Below are positions 24,538-33,200 of a stretch of DNA of 64,000 bases, piece after piece. The stretch comes from Paenibacillus sp. FSL R5-0623. Lineage in GTDB: Bacteria > Bacillota > Bacilli > Paenibacillales > Paenibacillaceae. Location of the stretch: NCBI RefSeq assembly GCF_037974265.1, contig NZ_CP150233.1, forward strand, positions 5,084,001 through 5,148,000, read 5' to 3'. A model generated the notes under the pieces. The model did not search any database, was not told the origin of the DNA, and saw only the letters and a program-made list of their open reading frames with translations. How positions within the stretch are numbered: position 1 is the first letter of the stretch; each line of letters starts with the position of its first letter. The translations under genes were made by a program, and so were the position numbers.

Positions 24538-25860
24538 ATGAACACTGCTTACGAATTAAAAAACGTCAATCTGATCCACGGCGACTCCAGCCGCAATCTG
24601 CAAAAAAACATGACATTGCTCGTCAATGAACAAGGACTTATTCAGGATATCGGCCAAGATCATGAGTTACGCATCCCTAGTCACTACACAACAATCGACC
24701 TCTCCGGCAAATACGTAATGCCTGGCCTGATTAATGCTCACGTGCACCTCTTTGCAGATGGTAAACCATTTAGCCTATCTGCCAGCGAAGGCATGTTGAA
24801 GTTCGCATATGATCGAATCCTGAACACGAAATTCGGTAGAAACGTTTTGAAAAAACGCATGAAACGCAACGCGCTGACCGCACTCCATGCGGGTGTAACG
24901 ACGATGCGCAGTGTGGGAGAATTCTTTTACACGGATGTCCAGCTGCGGGATGAGATTAATCATGGTGACTTTGTTGGCCCTAATCTGCTTGTCTCCGGGT
25001 TTTTCCTAAGTGTCACAGGCGGACATGGTGCTCCATTCCTGGCTCTGGAGGGCGACTCCCCGTGGGAAGCCAGAAAAAATGTACGAATCAATGTGAAACA
25101 CGGCGTGGATCTGATCAAAATCTGTGTGACGGGTGGCGTGACGGATGCGAAAACGGTGGGCGAAGCTGGACGTTTACAGATGACGGTGGAGGAAGTTGCG
25201 GCGATCTGCGATGAAGCGCATAAGATTGGCCTGCGGGTGGCAGCGCATGTGGAGAGCACGGAAGGCGTACGTGTTGCGTTACAAGGTGGCGTCGATACCA
25301 TCGAGCACGGTTCGGAGATGGATGACGATATCATTCGTTTATACAAAAATAATCCCAATGCCCTGAATGGCTCCACCGCACTCATCCCCACCCTTCAAGC
25401 CGCCTATCCATCCGCCACACTGGATACCAGCGTAACGAAGGTAAGTGCAACGGTAAAAGAGAACTCCAGACTCGTCTACGATTCCATGCTCAAAGGTGTG
25501 AAACAAGCGATCGAAAACGACATCACCATCGGGATCGGTACTGATGCCGCCATGCCTTACGTGACTCACTATGATATGTGGAGAGAGATGGACCACTACA
25601 TGAGACAGGCCAACCTGAACAACAAACAGGTCATCGACATGGTGACTCGAACCAATGCCAAGATCCTCGGTGTTGACGATGTTACAGGGACGGTGGATAT
25701 CGGGAAACATGCCGATCTGATTATCATGGAGCAAAATCCGCTGGAACATATCGAGGCCTTGTCAGACATCTCTATGGTCATGGTCAAAGGAAATCTAATT
25801 CAAACACCATCTGTCACAAGAATCCAAGAAGTCGACGATGTTCTAAACTCAGTTTGGTGA
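24538..25860 (+). CDS. Amidohydrolase family protein (imidazolonepropionase/prolidase-like)
   Basis: This 440-residue cytosolic enzyme of the metal-dependent amidohydrolase superfamily shows LIHGDSSRNL, KYVMPGLINAHVHLF with the HxH metal pair, LIKICVTGGV around the bridging lysine, AAHVEST and DTIEHGSEM histidines, and TIGIGTDAAMPYV with the catalytic Asp. The product resembles Xaa-Pro dipeptidase or carboxypeptidase-like amidohydrolases. A longer frame from 24454 overlaps the repeat element, while TAAGGAGGAACACAAC marks ATG 24538 as the start. It probably forms a regulatory unit with the TetR-family gene upstream. Confidence 0.9.
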   Translation: MNTAYELKNVNLIHGDSSRNLQKNMTLLVNEQGLIQDIGQDHELRIPSHYTTIDLSGKYVMPGLINAHVHLFADGKPFSLSASEGMLKFAYDRILNTKFGRNVLKKRMKRNALTALHAGVTTMRSVGEFFYTDVQLRDEINHGDFVGPNLLVSGFFLSVTGGHGAPFLALEGDSPWEARKNVRINVKHGVDLIKICVTGGVTDAKTVGEAGRLQMTVEEVAAICDEAHKIGLRVAAHVESTEGVRVALQGGVDTIEHGSEMDDDIIRLYKNNPNALNGSTALIPTLQAAYPSATLDTSVTKVSATVKENSRLVYDSMLKGVKQAIENDITIGIGTDAAMPYVTHYDMWREMDHYMRQANLNNKQVIDMVTRTNAKILGVDDVTGTVDIGKHADLIIMEQNPLEHIEALSDISMVMVKGNLIQTPSVTRIQEVDDVLNSVW

Positions 25861-26099
25861 ATTCAGGAGTGAAATCATGCTTGGTATACTGATCAATTGT
25901 TTTTTCATTATATGCGGAAGTACCCTTGGCGGCCTTAGTCCTGAATTCATCAGGATTGAGGTCTTTTATGTCCAACCTGAGACGGAGAACAGATTCAATC
26001 TGGCGTACGATTTGAATCAATGACGAATCACGTAAGATAGAGTTATGAGTTTATGAAAAATAATCACTTCAAGACATTGAACCAGAGGAGACATGACCT

Positions 26100-27140
26100 A
26101 TGAACAAAATGAAGAAAACAGGTTTGTGGCTTGGTGTTACGACTCTAACCCTATCACTCGCAGTTCTTTACTTTCCAACATGGACACCAAAAATAAAAGC
26201 AACAAACCCTATTCATGTATTGGAACAAGTTAAAATCAATGGTACCGGACATGAAATCATGATCAGAGGACAGGATCTGGACAACCCCGTTATCCTGTAT
26301 TTACACGGTGGACCGGGGGCATCTGAACTTCCGTACGCAAAAAAGGTCCAAGATTTGTTAGAATCTCAGTTTACGATTGTGAACTATGATCAGAGAGCAA
26401 GCGGCAAATCCTATCATTTTTTCGAGGACTATTCCAATCTCTCAGCTGATGTGCTAGTTGAAGATGCACTGGCTGTCACGGATTATATTACTCAACGTCT
26501 GGGGAAGAAAAAGGTAATCCTGATGGGCCATTCGTTCGGAACATACATAGGAACTCTTGCTGCGCATCGAGCACCTGATAAATATGAAGCCTACATTGGG
26601 ATCGGTCAGATGGCAGATACACAACAGAGCGAGATGGACGGATGGAATTACGTTATGGAGCAAGCTCAACTGGCTGATAATCATGAAGACATAAACCAGT
26701 TGGAGCAGATCTATGAACCGATCCAACAAGGACAGGCATTCACGCCGCGAGATATCGTTAAACGTTATGGAGGCACATCAAGGTTGATGGACAGCCCTGA
26801 CACCAGCTTTCTGGGAATGACGTTCAGCCAAGAATATAATATGCTGGATGCCATTCGTTTTAATAAAGGGATCAATTATTCGCAAGAAATACTGATAAGT
26901 GAAGCCCTAAGCCGTCCTTTGCCATCCTTGATCACGAAGCTGAACCTGCCCTTTTATTTTTTCATGGGAGATTACGACTTAATGACTTCATCCCATGCCG
27001 CCAAGATGTTTTTTGACCAGATTGAAGGAAATCAAAAGGAATTCATTGCCTATAAAAACTCGGCTCATTACCCACATTATGAAGAGAAACAAAGATTCTT
27101 TGATTGGATGGTAGATACCTTTATCAAGCAAAGACCTTAA
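26100..27140 (+). CDS. Membrane-anchored or secreted alpha/beta hydrolase (proline iminopeptidase-like)
   Basis: This 346-residue protein begins with a signal/anchor (MKKTGLWLGVTTLTLSLAVLY). The alpha/beta hydrolase core shows the oxyanion motif LYLHGGPGASEL (~residues 67-77), VNYDQRASGKS, and nucleophile elbow LMGHSFGTYIG with Ser145. A late Asp (FFMGDYDLM) and His (KNSAHYPHYE) complete a plausible triad. HGGPG and DQRGxG-type motifs are typical of proline iminopeptidases and related peptidases (MEROPS S33). GAGGAGACATGACCT precedes the ATG. Its stop codon overlaps the end of the convergent YdeI-like gene by four bases. Confidence 0.9.
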   Translation: MNKMKKTGLWLGVTTLTLSLAVLYFPTWTPKIKATNPIHVLEQVKINGTGHEIMIRGQDLDNPVILYLHGGPGASELPYAKKVQDLLESQFTIVNYDQRASGKSYHFFEDYSNLSADVLVEDALAVTDYITQRLGKKKVILMGHSFGTYIGTLAAHRAPDKYEAYIGIGQMADTQQSEMDGWNYVMEQAQLADNHEDINQLEQIYEPIQQGQAFTPRDIVKRYGGTSRLMDSPDTSFLGMTFSQEYNMLDAIRFNKGINYSQEILISEALSRPLPSLITKLNLPFYFFMGDYDLMTSSHAAKMFFDQIEGNQKEFIAYKNSAHYPHYEEKQRFFDWMVDTFIKQRP

Positions 27141-27730
27141 TCATTCAATCCTTTGCCCTCCAGGATCGGCTGCATGTACTTCTCAATTCGTGACACTTTT
27201 GTTTTGGATTGCTTCGGTTGTGAGAAATAATAGAGATAGGCCCGCTGCCGTCCGGGTGTGAGTGCTTCAAATGCATCTCGGAAAGCAGGATTTTCATCGA
27301 ACTGCTGCTGAAGTTCCTCAGGAACGCTATATTCGGCAGTCTTTTTCATCTCCACTTGCAGTCCGGCCTGTTCCACTTCAATCGCTTGCTGAATATAGGC
27401 TTTGATCATAGCCTCCTGCTCCACAATCTGCTCCAGACTGGTGAAGCGAAGCTGGCGCTCTGCCTGTACATTCTCCGTTTGCTGAACCAAAATGCCGTGT
27501 GTATCCTTCAGCAGAGCACCTTTGAAGAACAGAATGGCGACGTACTCTTTGAATCCATGGATGAGAACGATGTTTTTTCCATCAAGCATATAACAAGGAT
27601 GCATCCATTTCATATCCTCTGTCAGGTCAAAATCTCGAATAATCTCTCTCAGCTTCGCGGACTCTTCCTTCCACGTTTTGAGTTTCTTTAGATAGCCGTC
27701 AACTTTGCGATTCCCACTTGTATCCGTCAT
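27137..27730 (-). CDS. YdeI-like DUF1801 protein with C-terminal YdeI/OmpD-associated domain
   Basis: The 197-residue cytosolic protein matches the YdeI arrangement. A DUF1801-type N-terminal domain (KWMHPCYMLDGKNIVLIHGF, VAILFFKGALLKD) is followed by a helical C-terminal segment (VPEELQQQFDENPAFRDAFEALTPGRQRAYL) that reads like the OmpD-associated/bacteriocin-protection family. GAGGTATTTCTCC precedes the ATG. The biochemical role is not established. Stand-alone transcription is likely; the 3' end overlaps the convergent hydrolase gene. Confidence 0.88.
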   Translation of the reverse strand: MTDTSGNRKVDGYLKKLKTWKEESAKLREIIRDFDLTEDMKWMHPCYMLDGKNIVLIHGFKEYVAILFFKGALLKDTHGILVQQTENVQAERQLRFTSLEQIVEQEAMIKAYIQQAIEVEQAGLQVEMKKTAEYSVPEELQQQFDENPAFRDAFEALTPGRQRAYLYYFSQPKQSKTKVSRIEKYMQPILEGKGLND

Positions 27731-27917
27731 GGAGAAATACCTCTCTTTATCTCATGTTCTTATAGGTTCAATTGTACTGGTTTTCAGTGGATTGTACAGC
27801 GTTGCTTACAGAGCTTTTATTGACCTTTCCACTTGAATTTAAACCTTAATAACAACAAAGGCCAGCGTCTTCGTAAATGTAATATCAACAGTGGGGGATA
27901 TGATTATCCATAAAGCG

Positions 27918-27947
27918 AAAAGGCCCACAGACAATCTATGGGCTTTC
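27918..27947 (-). terminator. Terminator of the EVE-domain gene
   Basis: On the minus strand AAAGCCCA pairs with TGGGCCTTT around a short loop and is followed by TCGCTTT. It lies nine bases past the EVE gene stop. The rest of the 27731-27955 interval shows nothing else. Confidence 0.65.
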
Positions 27948-27955
27948 TCATTTGG

Positions 27956-28432
27956 TTAACATGTCTGGTTTAAGCTAACATCCAGTAGTGATTGTGTCTC
28001 ATCTTCCAACATCGCGGAAGCTATCATCATGAAGTCTTCAGCCCCAATCTCAAAATGGCCTTTGCGAAATGGAAATCCCCAATTCCGATTGCCGCGTGTA
28101 AAAGTGAGTTGGTCTAACAAGGTTGCAATCTTCACTTCTCGGCATGGAAGATAACGGAGATCTCGGCGAAAGGGTACAAATGATTCCGACATCTGAAATT
28201 GGTAAACCCTGTTGTCGATAATCTGACCAATAGCGGTAAACGCCTGAAGTGGCTTCCCTGTTGATATCTCTGTACGTGGAGAATAGTATATCATCCAGTC
28301 ACCTGGGGACATCTGTCTCAACATTGCCGACTTGCCATGGCACAGCTGCGCAAACCCTCCCTCTACGGCTACATTCACATGAGAAGCAGATACAACACCA
28401 ATCCAATATCTGCTGTCCTGATATGGTTTCAT
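27956..28432 (-). CDS. EVE (PUA-like) domain protein
   Basis: This 158-residue protein consists of a single EVE domain: YWIGVVSASHVNVAVEGGFA at the start, MLRQMSPGDWMIYYSPR, AFTAIGQIIDNRVYQ, and FPFRKGHFEIGAEDF. EVE domains are PUA-related and bind modified bases in DNA or RNA. Stand-alone EVE proteins are often near restriction or defence genes, though no such genes are adjacent here. The frame is open to 28537, but that extension overlaps the upstream DinB gene, and the conserved domain starts at MKPYQDS, so ATG 28432 (with AGGATGGGA before it) is chosen. It is transcribed with the DinB gene. Confidence 0.85.
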   Translation of the reverse strand: MKPYQDSRYWIGVVSASHVNVAVEGGFAQLCHGKSAMLRQMSPGDWMIYYSPRTEISTGKPLQAFTAIGQIIDNRVYQFQMSESFVPFRRDLRYLPCREVKIATLLDQLTFTRGNRNWGFPFRKGHFEIGAEDFMMIASAMLEDETQSLLDVSLNQTC

Positions 28433-28458
28433 AGATACATCCCATCCTATTCTCTCGT

Positions 28459-28995
28459 TTACATCTCCAGATTCGATATCAATCGATCCAATTGTAAAAA
28501 ATGATGTCTGTAGTGCATTTCTATCAATAAAAACCACTCCTTAGCGTTTAGAGCGCCAAGCCTTGGATGGCGTGTTTTGTTTTTTACCGATGCTTGGTTT
28601 ACAAGAGGTTCTGTACTCCTCATCCGGTCCACGACCATGTGAAGACCATTGATCAACGAATCCTTGCTCTCGGGTGGTTGCGGGGTGTACTGCGGGGAAG
28701 CAGGAACCTTTACGGGAATAGGAGGGAATTGTCCTAATTCAAACACTTGCCTACCTAATTCTGTTTTTTCCTCATCCGAGTTTAACGCCGAATCCTTGCT
28801 GCTCAAACACTGCTCAACATTATGAAGATGCATGAAAAGCGCTGATTGAATCAAATGTACATACATCTGTCCAATGGACCATTCCTCCTCACTCTGTTTT
28901 TTATGTAAGCTATCCATATCCAATTTGTTCAGTTCTGCCAAATATCGTTCTACTGCAGTTTCCAATGATTTCAATGCTTCCGTTGTACTTCTCAT
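28459..28995 (-). CDS. DinB family protein (first of three in the window)
   Basis: This 178-residue four-helix-bundle protein shows EEEWSIGQMYVHLIQSALFMH near the N-terminus and LIEMHYRHHFLQLDRL near the C-terminus, giving the histidine metal triad of DinB/YfiT-like enzymes (several are thiol-dependent S-transferases, e.g. bacillithiol transferases). The gene is 26 bp upstream of the EVE gene on the same strand and probably co-transcribed. Substrate unknown. Confidence 0.85.
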   Translation of the reverse strand: MRSTTEALKSLETAVERYLAELNKLDMDSLHKKQSEEEWSIGQMYVHLIQSALFMHLHNVEQCLSSKDSALNSDEEKTELGRQVFELGQFPPIPVKVPASPQYTPQPPESKDSLINGLHMVVDRMRSTEPLVNQASVKNKTRHPRLGALNAKEWFLLIEMHYRHHFLQLDRLISNLEM

Positions 28996-29038
28996 CCTTC
29001 AACCAACTCCAATTCCTCTTGATCTGTGATATATCCAA

Positions 29039-29081
29039 GTATAAAAAAACACTACTGACAGGTGTATGTCAGTAGTGTTTT
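29039..29081 (-). terminator. Terminator of the WYL regulator gene
   Basis: AAAACACTACTGACA / TGTCAGTAGTGTTTT with a 6-nt loop is followed on the minus strand by a T-run. The WYL gene's TGA stop codon lies in the first stem arm. Confidence 0.9.
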
Positions 29082-30016
29082 AAGATGTTTTTGGCGACTT
29101 CCTGCATTCGAAAGCGTAAAGATTCCGGCTCCAAGACCTCGATATCCCCACCCCAGCCAAGCAAATAATGCAATATTTCCTCCGGATAGCGGACACGAAA
29201 ATGAAAAATCACACCATCCTCTTCCTCCTCAAATGCATCCATATAGAAATGAAGGGCCTCCATAATTTTGTCAGCAATCTCAGGTTTAGCCCGAATGAAT
29301 ACGTGTTCGTTACGGTCGTCAGGAGGTCGATAACTGTTTAGATCAAAATCAGGGGGCAAATGGAAGTGCTCCTCCAGCTCTGAAAGTTCAGTCATACGTG
29401 ACAAACGAAAATGACGAATGTCTTGCCTTAGATCACAACGTGCGATCAATACCCAATTCTCCTGGACAAGCGAGAGTCCATAGGGTGAAACCTCACGCAT
29501 GTTATACCGATTGCCATCCGCTCCCGGCATTTTTTTCATGTACATAAAGCTGATCTTACGTTGCTCCAAAATGGCGTTACGAATCTGGTTAAGGTATGTC
29601 TTCACCCTCACTCGGGTTAAGGGTTCAAGCGTATGAAGCGTTCGCATCGTTTCCCGGACACGTGTGGACTCGTTAAGAACGGATTCAGGTAAGATGGCTT
29701 CAATTTTCCGTTGAGCCGATTTAGCCTGCATCGCGTATTCCGTATCCAATCTCTGTTCAATAAAATCAGCTCCCATAAGCAGGGATACCGCTTCTTCTGC
29801 GCTGAAGCTTACCGGGGGCAGAAAATATCCTTCCATCAAGGAATACCCATGACCCGGGGCTCCCATGATCGGAACGCCAGCTTCACTTAATGCCTGGATA
29901 TCTCGATATATCGTACGTACACTTGTCTCGAATTGAGCCGCTAAATCTTCTGCTCTTAACATCTTTCTTCGCTGCAATTCAAGCGTAATTGCAAGCTGCC
30001 GCTCCGTTTTGTTCAT
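29069..30016 (-). CDS. HTH and WYL-domain transcriptional regulator (YafY family)
   Basis: The 315-residue regulator has an N-terminal DeoR-like winged helix (EDLAAQFETSVRTIYRDIQA, ~residues 22-42) and a WYL domain (residues ~135-220; YMREVSPYGLSLVQENWVL). The C-terminal extension ends in ESLRFRMQEVAKNIL. WYL domains sense nucleic-acid fragments or nucleotides. The GTG at 30031 is rejected in favour of ATG 30016, which has a GGGGG ribosome site nine bases upstream. No obvious target gene is adjacent; the DinB/EVE pair lies downstream on the same strand. Confidence 0.9.
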   Translation of the reverse strand: MNKTERQLAITLELQRRKMLRAEDLAAQFETSVRTIYRDIQALSEAGVPIMGAPGHGYSLMEGYFLPPVSFSAEEAVSLLMGADFIEQRLDTEYAMQAKSAQRKIEAILPESVLNESTRVRETMRTLHTLEPLTRVRVKTYLNQIRNAILEQRKISFMYMKKMPGADGNRYNMREVSPYGLSLVQENWVLIARCDLRQDIRHFRLSRMTELSELEEHFHLPPDFDLNSYRPPDDRNEHVFIRAKPEIADKIMEALHFYMDAFEEEEDGVIFHFRVRYPEEILHYLLGWGGDIEVLEPESLRFRMQEVAKNILKHY

Positions 30017-30234
30017 GTTCCAAGCCCCCACCGTTTCATCATCCAGATAACTTATTCTATCACAATAACTTGTCCTCTTGACTTCTGATGAGAACTGGCA
30101 GAATTAAAGATAGCATAAATACAAAAAATCACAAATTTCCGTTCCTGCTCAACATTAAGCCTGTACTTCCACATAATTTTTTTGCGCACAAATATATTGA
30201 TTAAAGCGACTTTGTGATGAAGGGTGTGAGATGA

Positions 30235-33200
30235 GTGGCTTTTATTGAAAGGTATGTGATCAATGATACTGGTGCCGTAACATTCACAGGTAACACTTTG
30301 GGGCTAAGCCGGTCCAATACGGTGGGTGTTCCCGGTACGGTGGACAGTATTGGAGGGTACATCATCACGGATACCAACGTGCAGTTCGGCTCCTATCCAC
30401 CTGGAACCACCAACGTATTTCAGAACAACAGCTCAGCTGCTGTTCTCAATCTGCCTGTGGGAAGTACTGTTCTCTATGCGGAACTAATCTGGGGTGGAAC
30501 ATTCATTGATAATCAGGAGAACAATTCGGCTTTTATTAACAAAGACGTCATTCTGACCACACCCGTCGGAGTAACCACCGTCTCTCCCGATCCAGCCACA
30601 GCGAGAGAAGTTCTACTTTCAACAGCATCTGGATTTCCAAGAACCTTCGCTTATGTAAGATCATCCGACGTAACGGATCTGATTCGGGCTGGTGGGGCAG
30701 GTACATATGTGACAGGTGGCGTAGTTGGGACTTTGTCCATTCCTGATCCCACTTCCAATCATGCGGGTTGGACACTTGGCGTCGTTTATCGTAATCCCGC
30801 TCTTCCCCTGCGTAATCTCTCGATTCGGGTAGGTGCCGAAGTCATTCTTTCGACATCAGGTCCGGTTACTACACCGATTGAGGGCTTTGCAACACCATTT
30901 TCTGGCCCTCTGGCTGGCAGAGCCTTACTCGGAGCTCAAGAGGGAGATGCGAACAAAACGGGAGATCAGGCTTTGTTTGGTCCCACCGTCTCCAATCTAA
31001 GGGCATTATCCGGTCCGAACAATTTCGCAACGAATTTTTTCGCCTCCCAGATTAACGGAGATACCGGCGCATTGGACACCACGGGCACCTTCGGCAACCG
31101 GAATCAGATCAACGGGACGCCTGGGACGAATATTGTGGGCGGACGACAAGGATGGGACATTACTAACGTGGATGTCAGTACTACACTTGTGAACACCCAA
31201 ACCTCTGCTTTACTGCGTTTAACAACTTCGGGCGACGGATACTTGGTTGATTCCTTTGCCCTGCAGATCAATATTAATACCCCTGTGATTACTGCCACGA
31301 AGACCGCGAGTGAACAGAATGCAATTGTCGGAGATACGATTACGTACTCGGTGCTTGTGGAAAACACATCCGTTTCGGACGCTACCGATGTGGTGGTGTT
31401 CGACAACATTCCTGCGGGAAGCTCCTTTATACCCGACACAGTTACCATTGATGGGGTATCACAGCCGGGAACGGAGCCCCTAACCGGAATTTTTGTCGGC
31501 TCACTTCCGGCAGGCACTTCGGCTGTCGTAACATTTCAGGTGCAGGTAACCTCATTGCCTACGCCCCCTCGTCTGTTTGACCAAGCGAAAGTCGGTTATA
31601 CAGCACCTACCGTTCCGGATGGCCCCATCATCTCCAATGAGGCTCCGTCTAACGCGGTCACCATCCCTGTCTTTCAACCGGACATTACGATTGAGAAAAG
31701 CGCAGATACAGCGAATGCACTGGTCGGCAGCACGGTTACGTACACGCTGGTCGTAACGAATGTCGGAAATATTGATGCGGTCACCACCGTAACTGACCCG
31801 ATTCCTGAAGGCTCCAGTTTTGTACCAGGAAGCGTTACAGTTAACGGGACTGTGCAACCCGCAGATGATCCCGTTGCTGGAATCAACGTTGGAAATGTAG
31901 CCATTGGTGATACGGTAACCGTCACATTCCAGGTACTCGTGAACGGACTGCTGCGCGGGTTTGACTTAACGAATCAGGGTACCGCCAACTATACCTCTCA
32001 ACTGCCTGATGGGCGTGTGATTACAGACACATCTATTTCCAACATCGTAACGGTGAGGGTATCGACTCCGATGGTCAGTGTCACCAAAACAGCCAGTGCC
32101 ATTGATGCTGTTGTAGGAGATACACTAACGTACACCGTAGTTATCACCAATTCAGATACTGATCCGATTGACAACGTTGTATTTGCAGATGCCATTCCAA
32201 TCGGATCGGCATTTATTCCCGGCAGTGTAACCATTGATGGAATCGTTCAGCCCACAGCAGATCCGGCCACAGGGGTTAATCTTGGAACGATTGGTCCCGG
32301 TGTGTCTGTCACCGTCACATTCAGTACTAACGTTATTTTCTTACCCGATCCGCCCGAGCTGGCAGATCAGGCACAGGTTACGTTTACGAGTGGCCCGTTC
32401 GAGCAGGCATCCTTCTCTGATCCTCTGATCATACCCGTATATCAGCCGATCATTACAACAACCAAAGATTCCGATCCGACCTTTGCAACTGTTGGTCAAA
32501 CGTTAACGTTCCAATTCAATGTCACGAATTCCGGCAATATCGCCGCAGACGCGACACTGACGGATATAATTCCGCCTGATGCTGCCTTTGTACCAGGGAC
32601 CGTGATAGCCAATGGCATTCCATTGCCTGCGGCTAATCCTAATCCAGGTATTCCTTTAGGAACGCTGGCTCCGGGGGAATCCCTGTTTGTTACATTTCAG
32701 ATTATCGTGAATACACTGCCTGCCAATCAGCAGTTAACGAATCAGGCAACGACGGAATATACATTTAGTCCACCCGATGGGCGTGTCATTCCGGGAAGCT
32801 CCCCTTCCAATGAAATCAACATACCGATATCATCTCCAGACCCGATTGTAACCAAAAGCGCTGATGTGATTGATGCTGTGGACGGAGATGTGATCACTTA
32901 CACCATCGTTATCGACAATATTGAAAGCTTCACGGTTAATAACATCATTTTTACGGACCCGATCTCAGCCGGCTCCGTTCTTGTTCCAGATAGTGTAACC
33001 TTGGATGGTGTGGCCATTCCGGGAGCTGATCCTTCCGCCGGTATTAATATCGGCAGCATTCCCGGAAATAGTCAGGTTGTCGTTACCTTTCAGGTGAGTG
33101 TTACCGATCTGCCCGTGCCTCTGCCCAATCCTTTTAACTTGACAGACCAAGCAACCATCAATTTTATTGTCGGAACAACCGTTATAGAGAATTTGTCCAA

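Noticed and set aside
25814..26020. 68-codon minus-strand frame (LDIKDLNPDEFRTKAAKG...)
   Set aside because: The protein-like texture hints at a gene fragment, but there is only a TTG without a ribosome site, it overlaps the amidohydrolase 3' end, and no family could be named.
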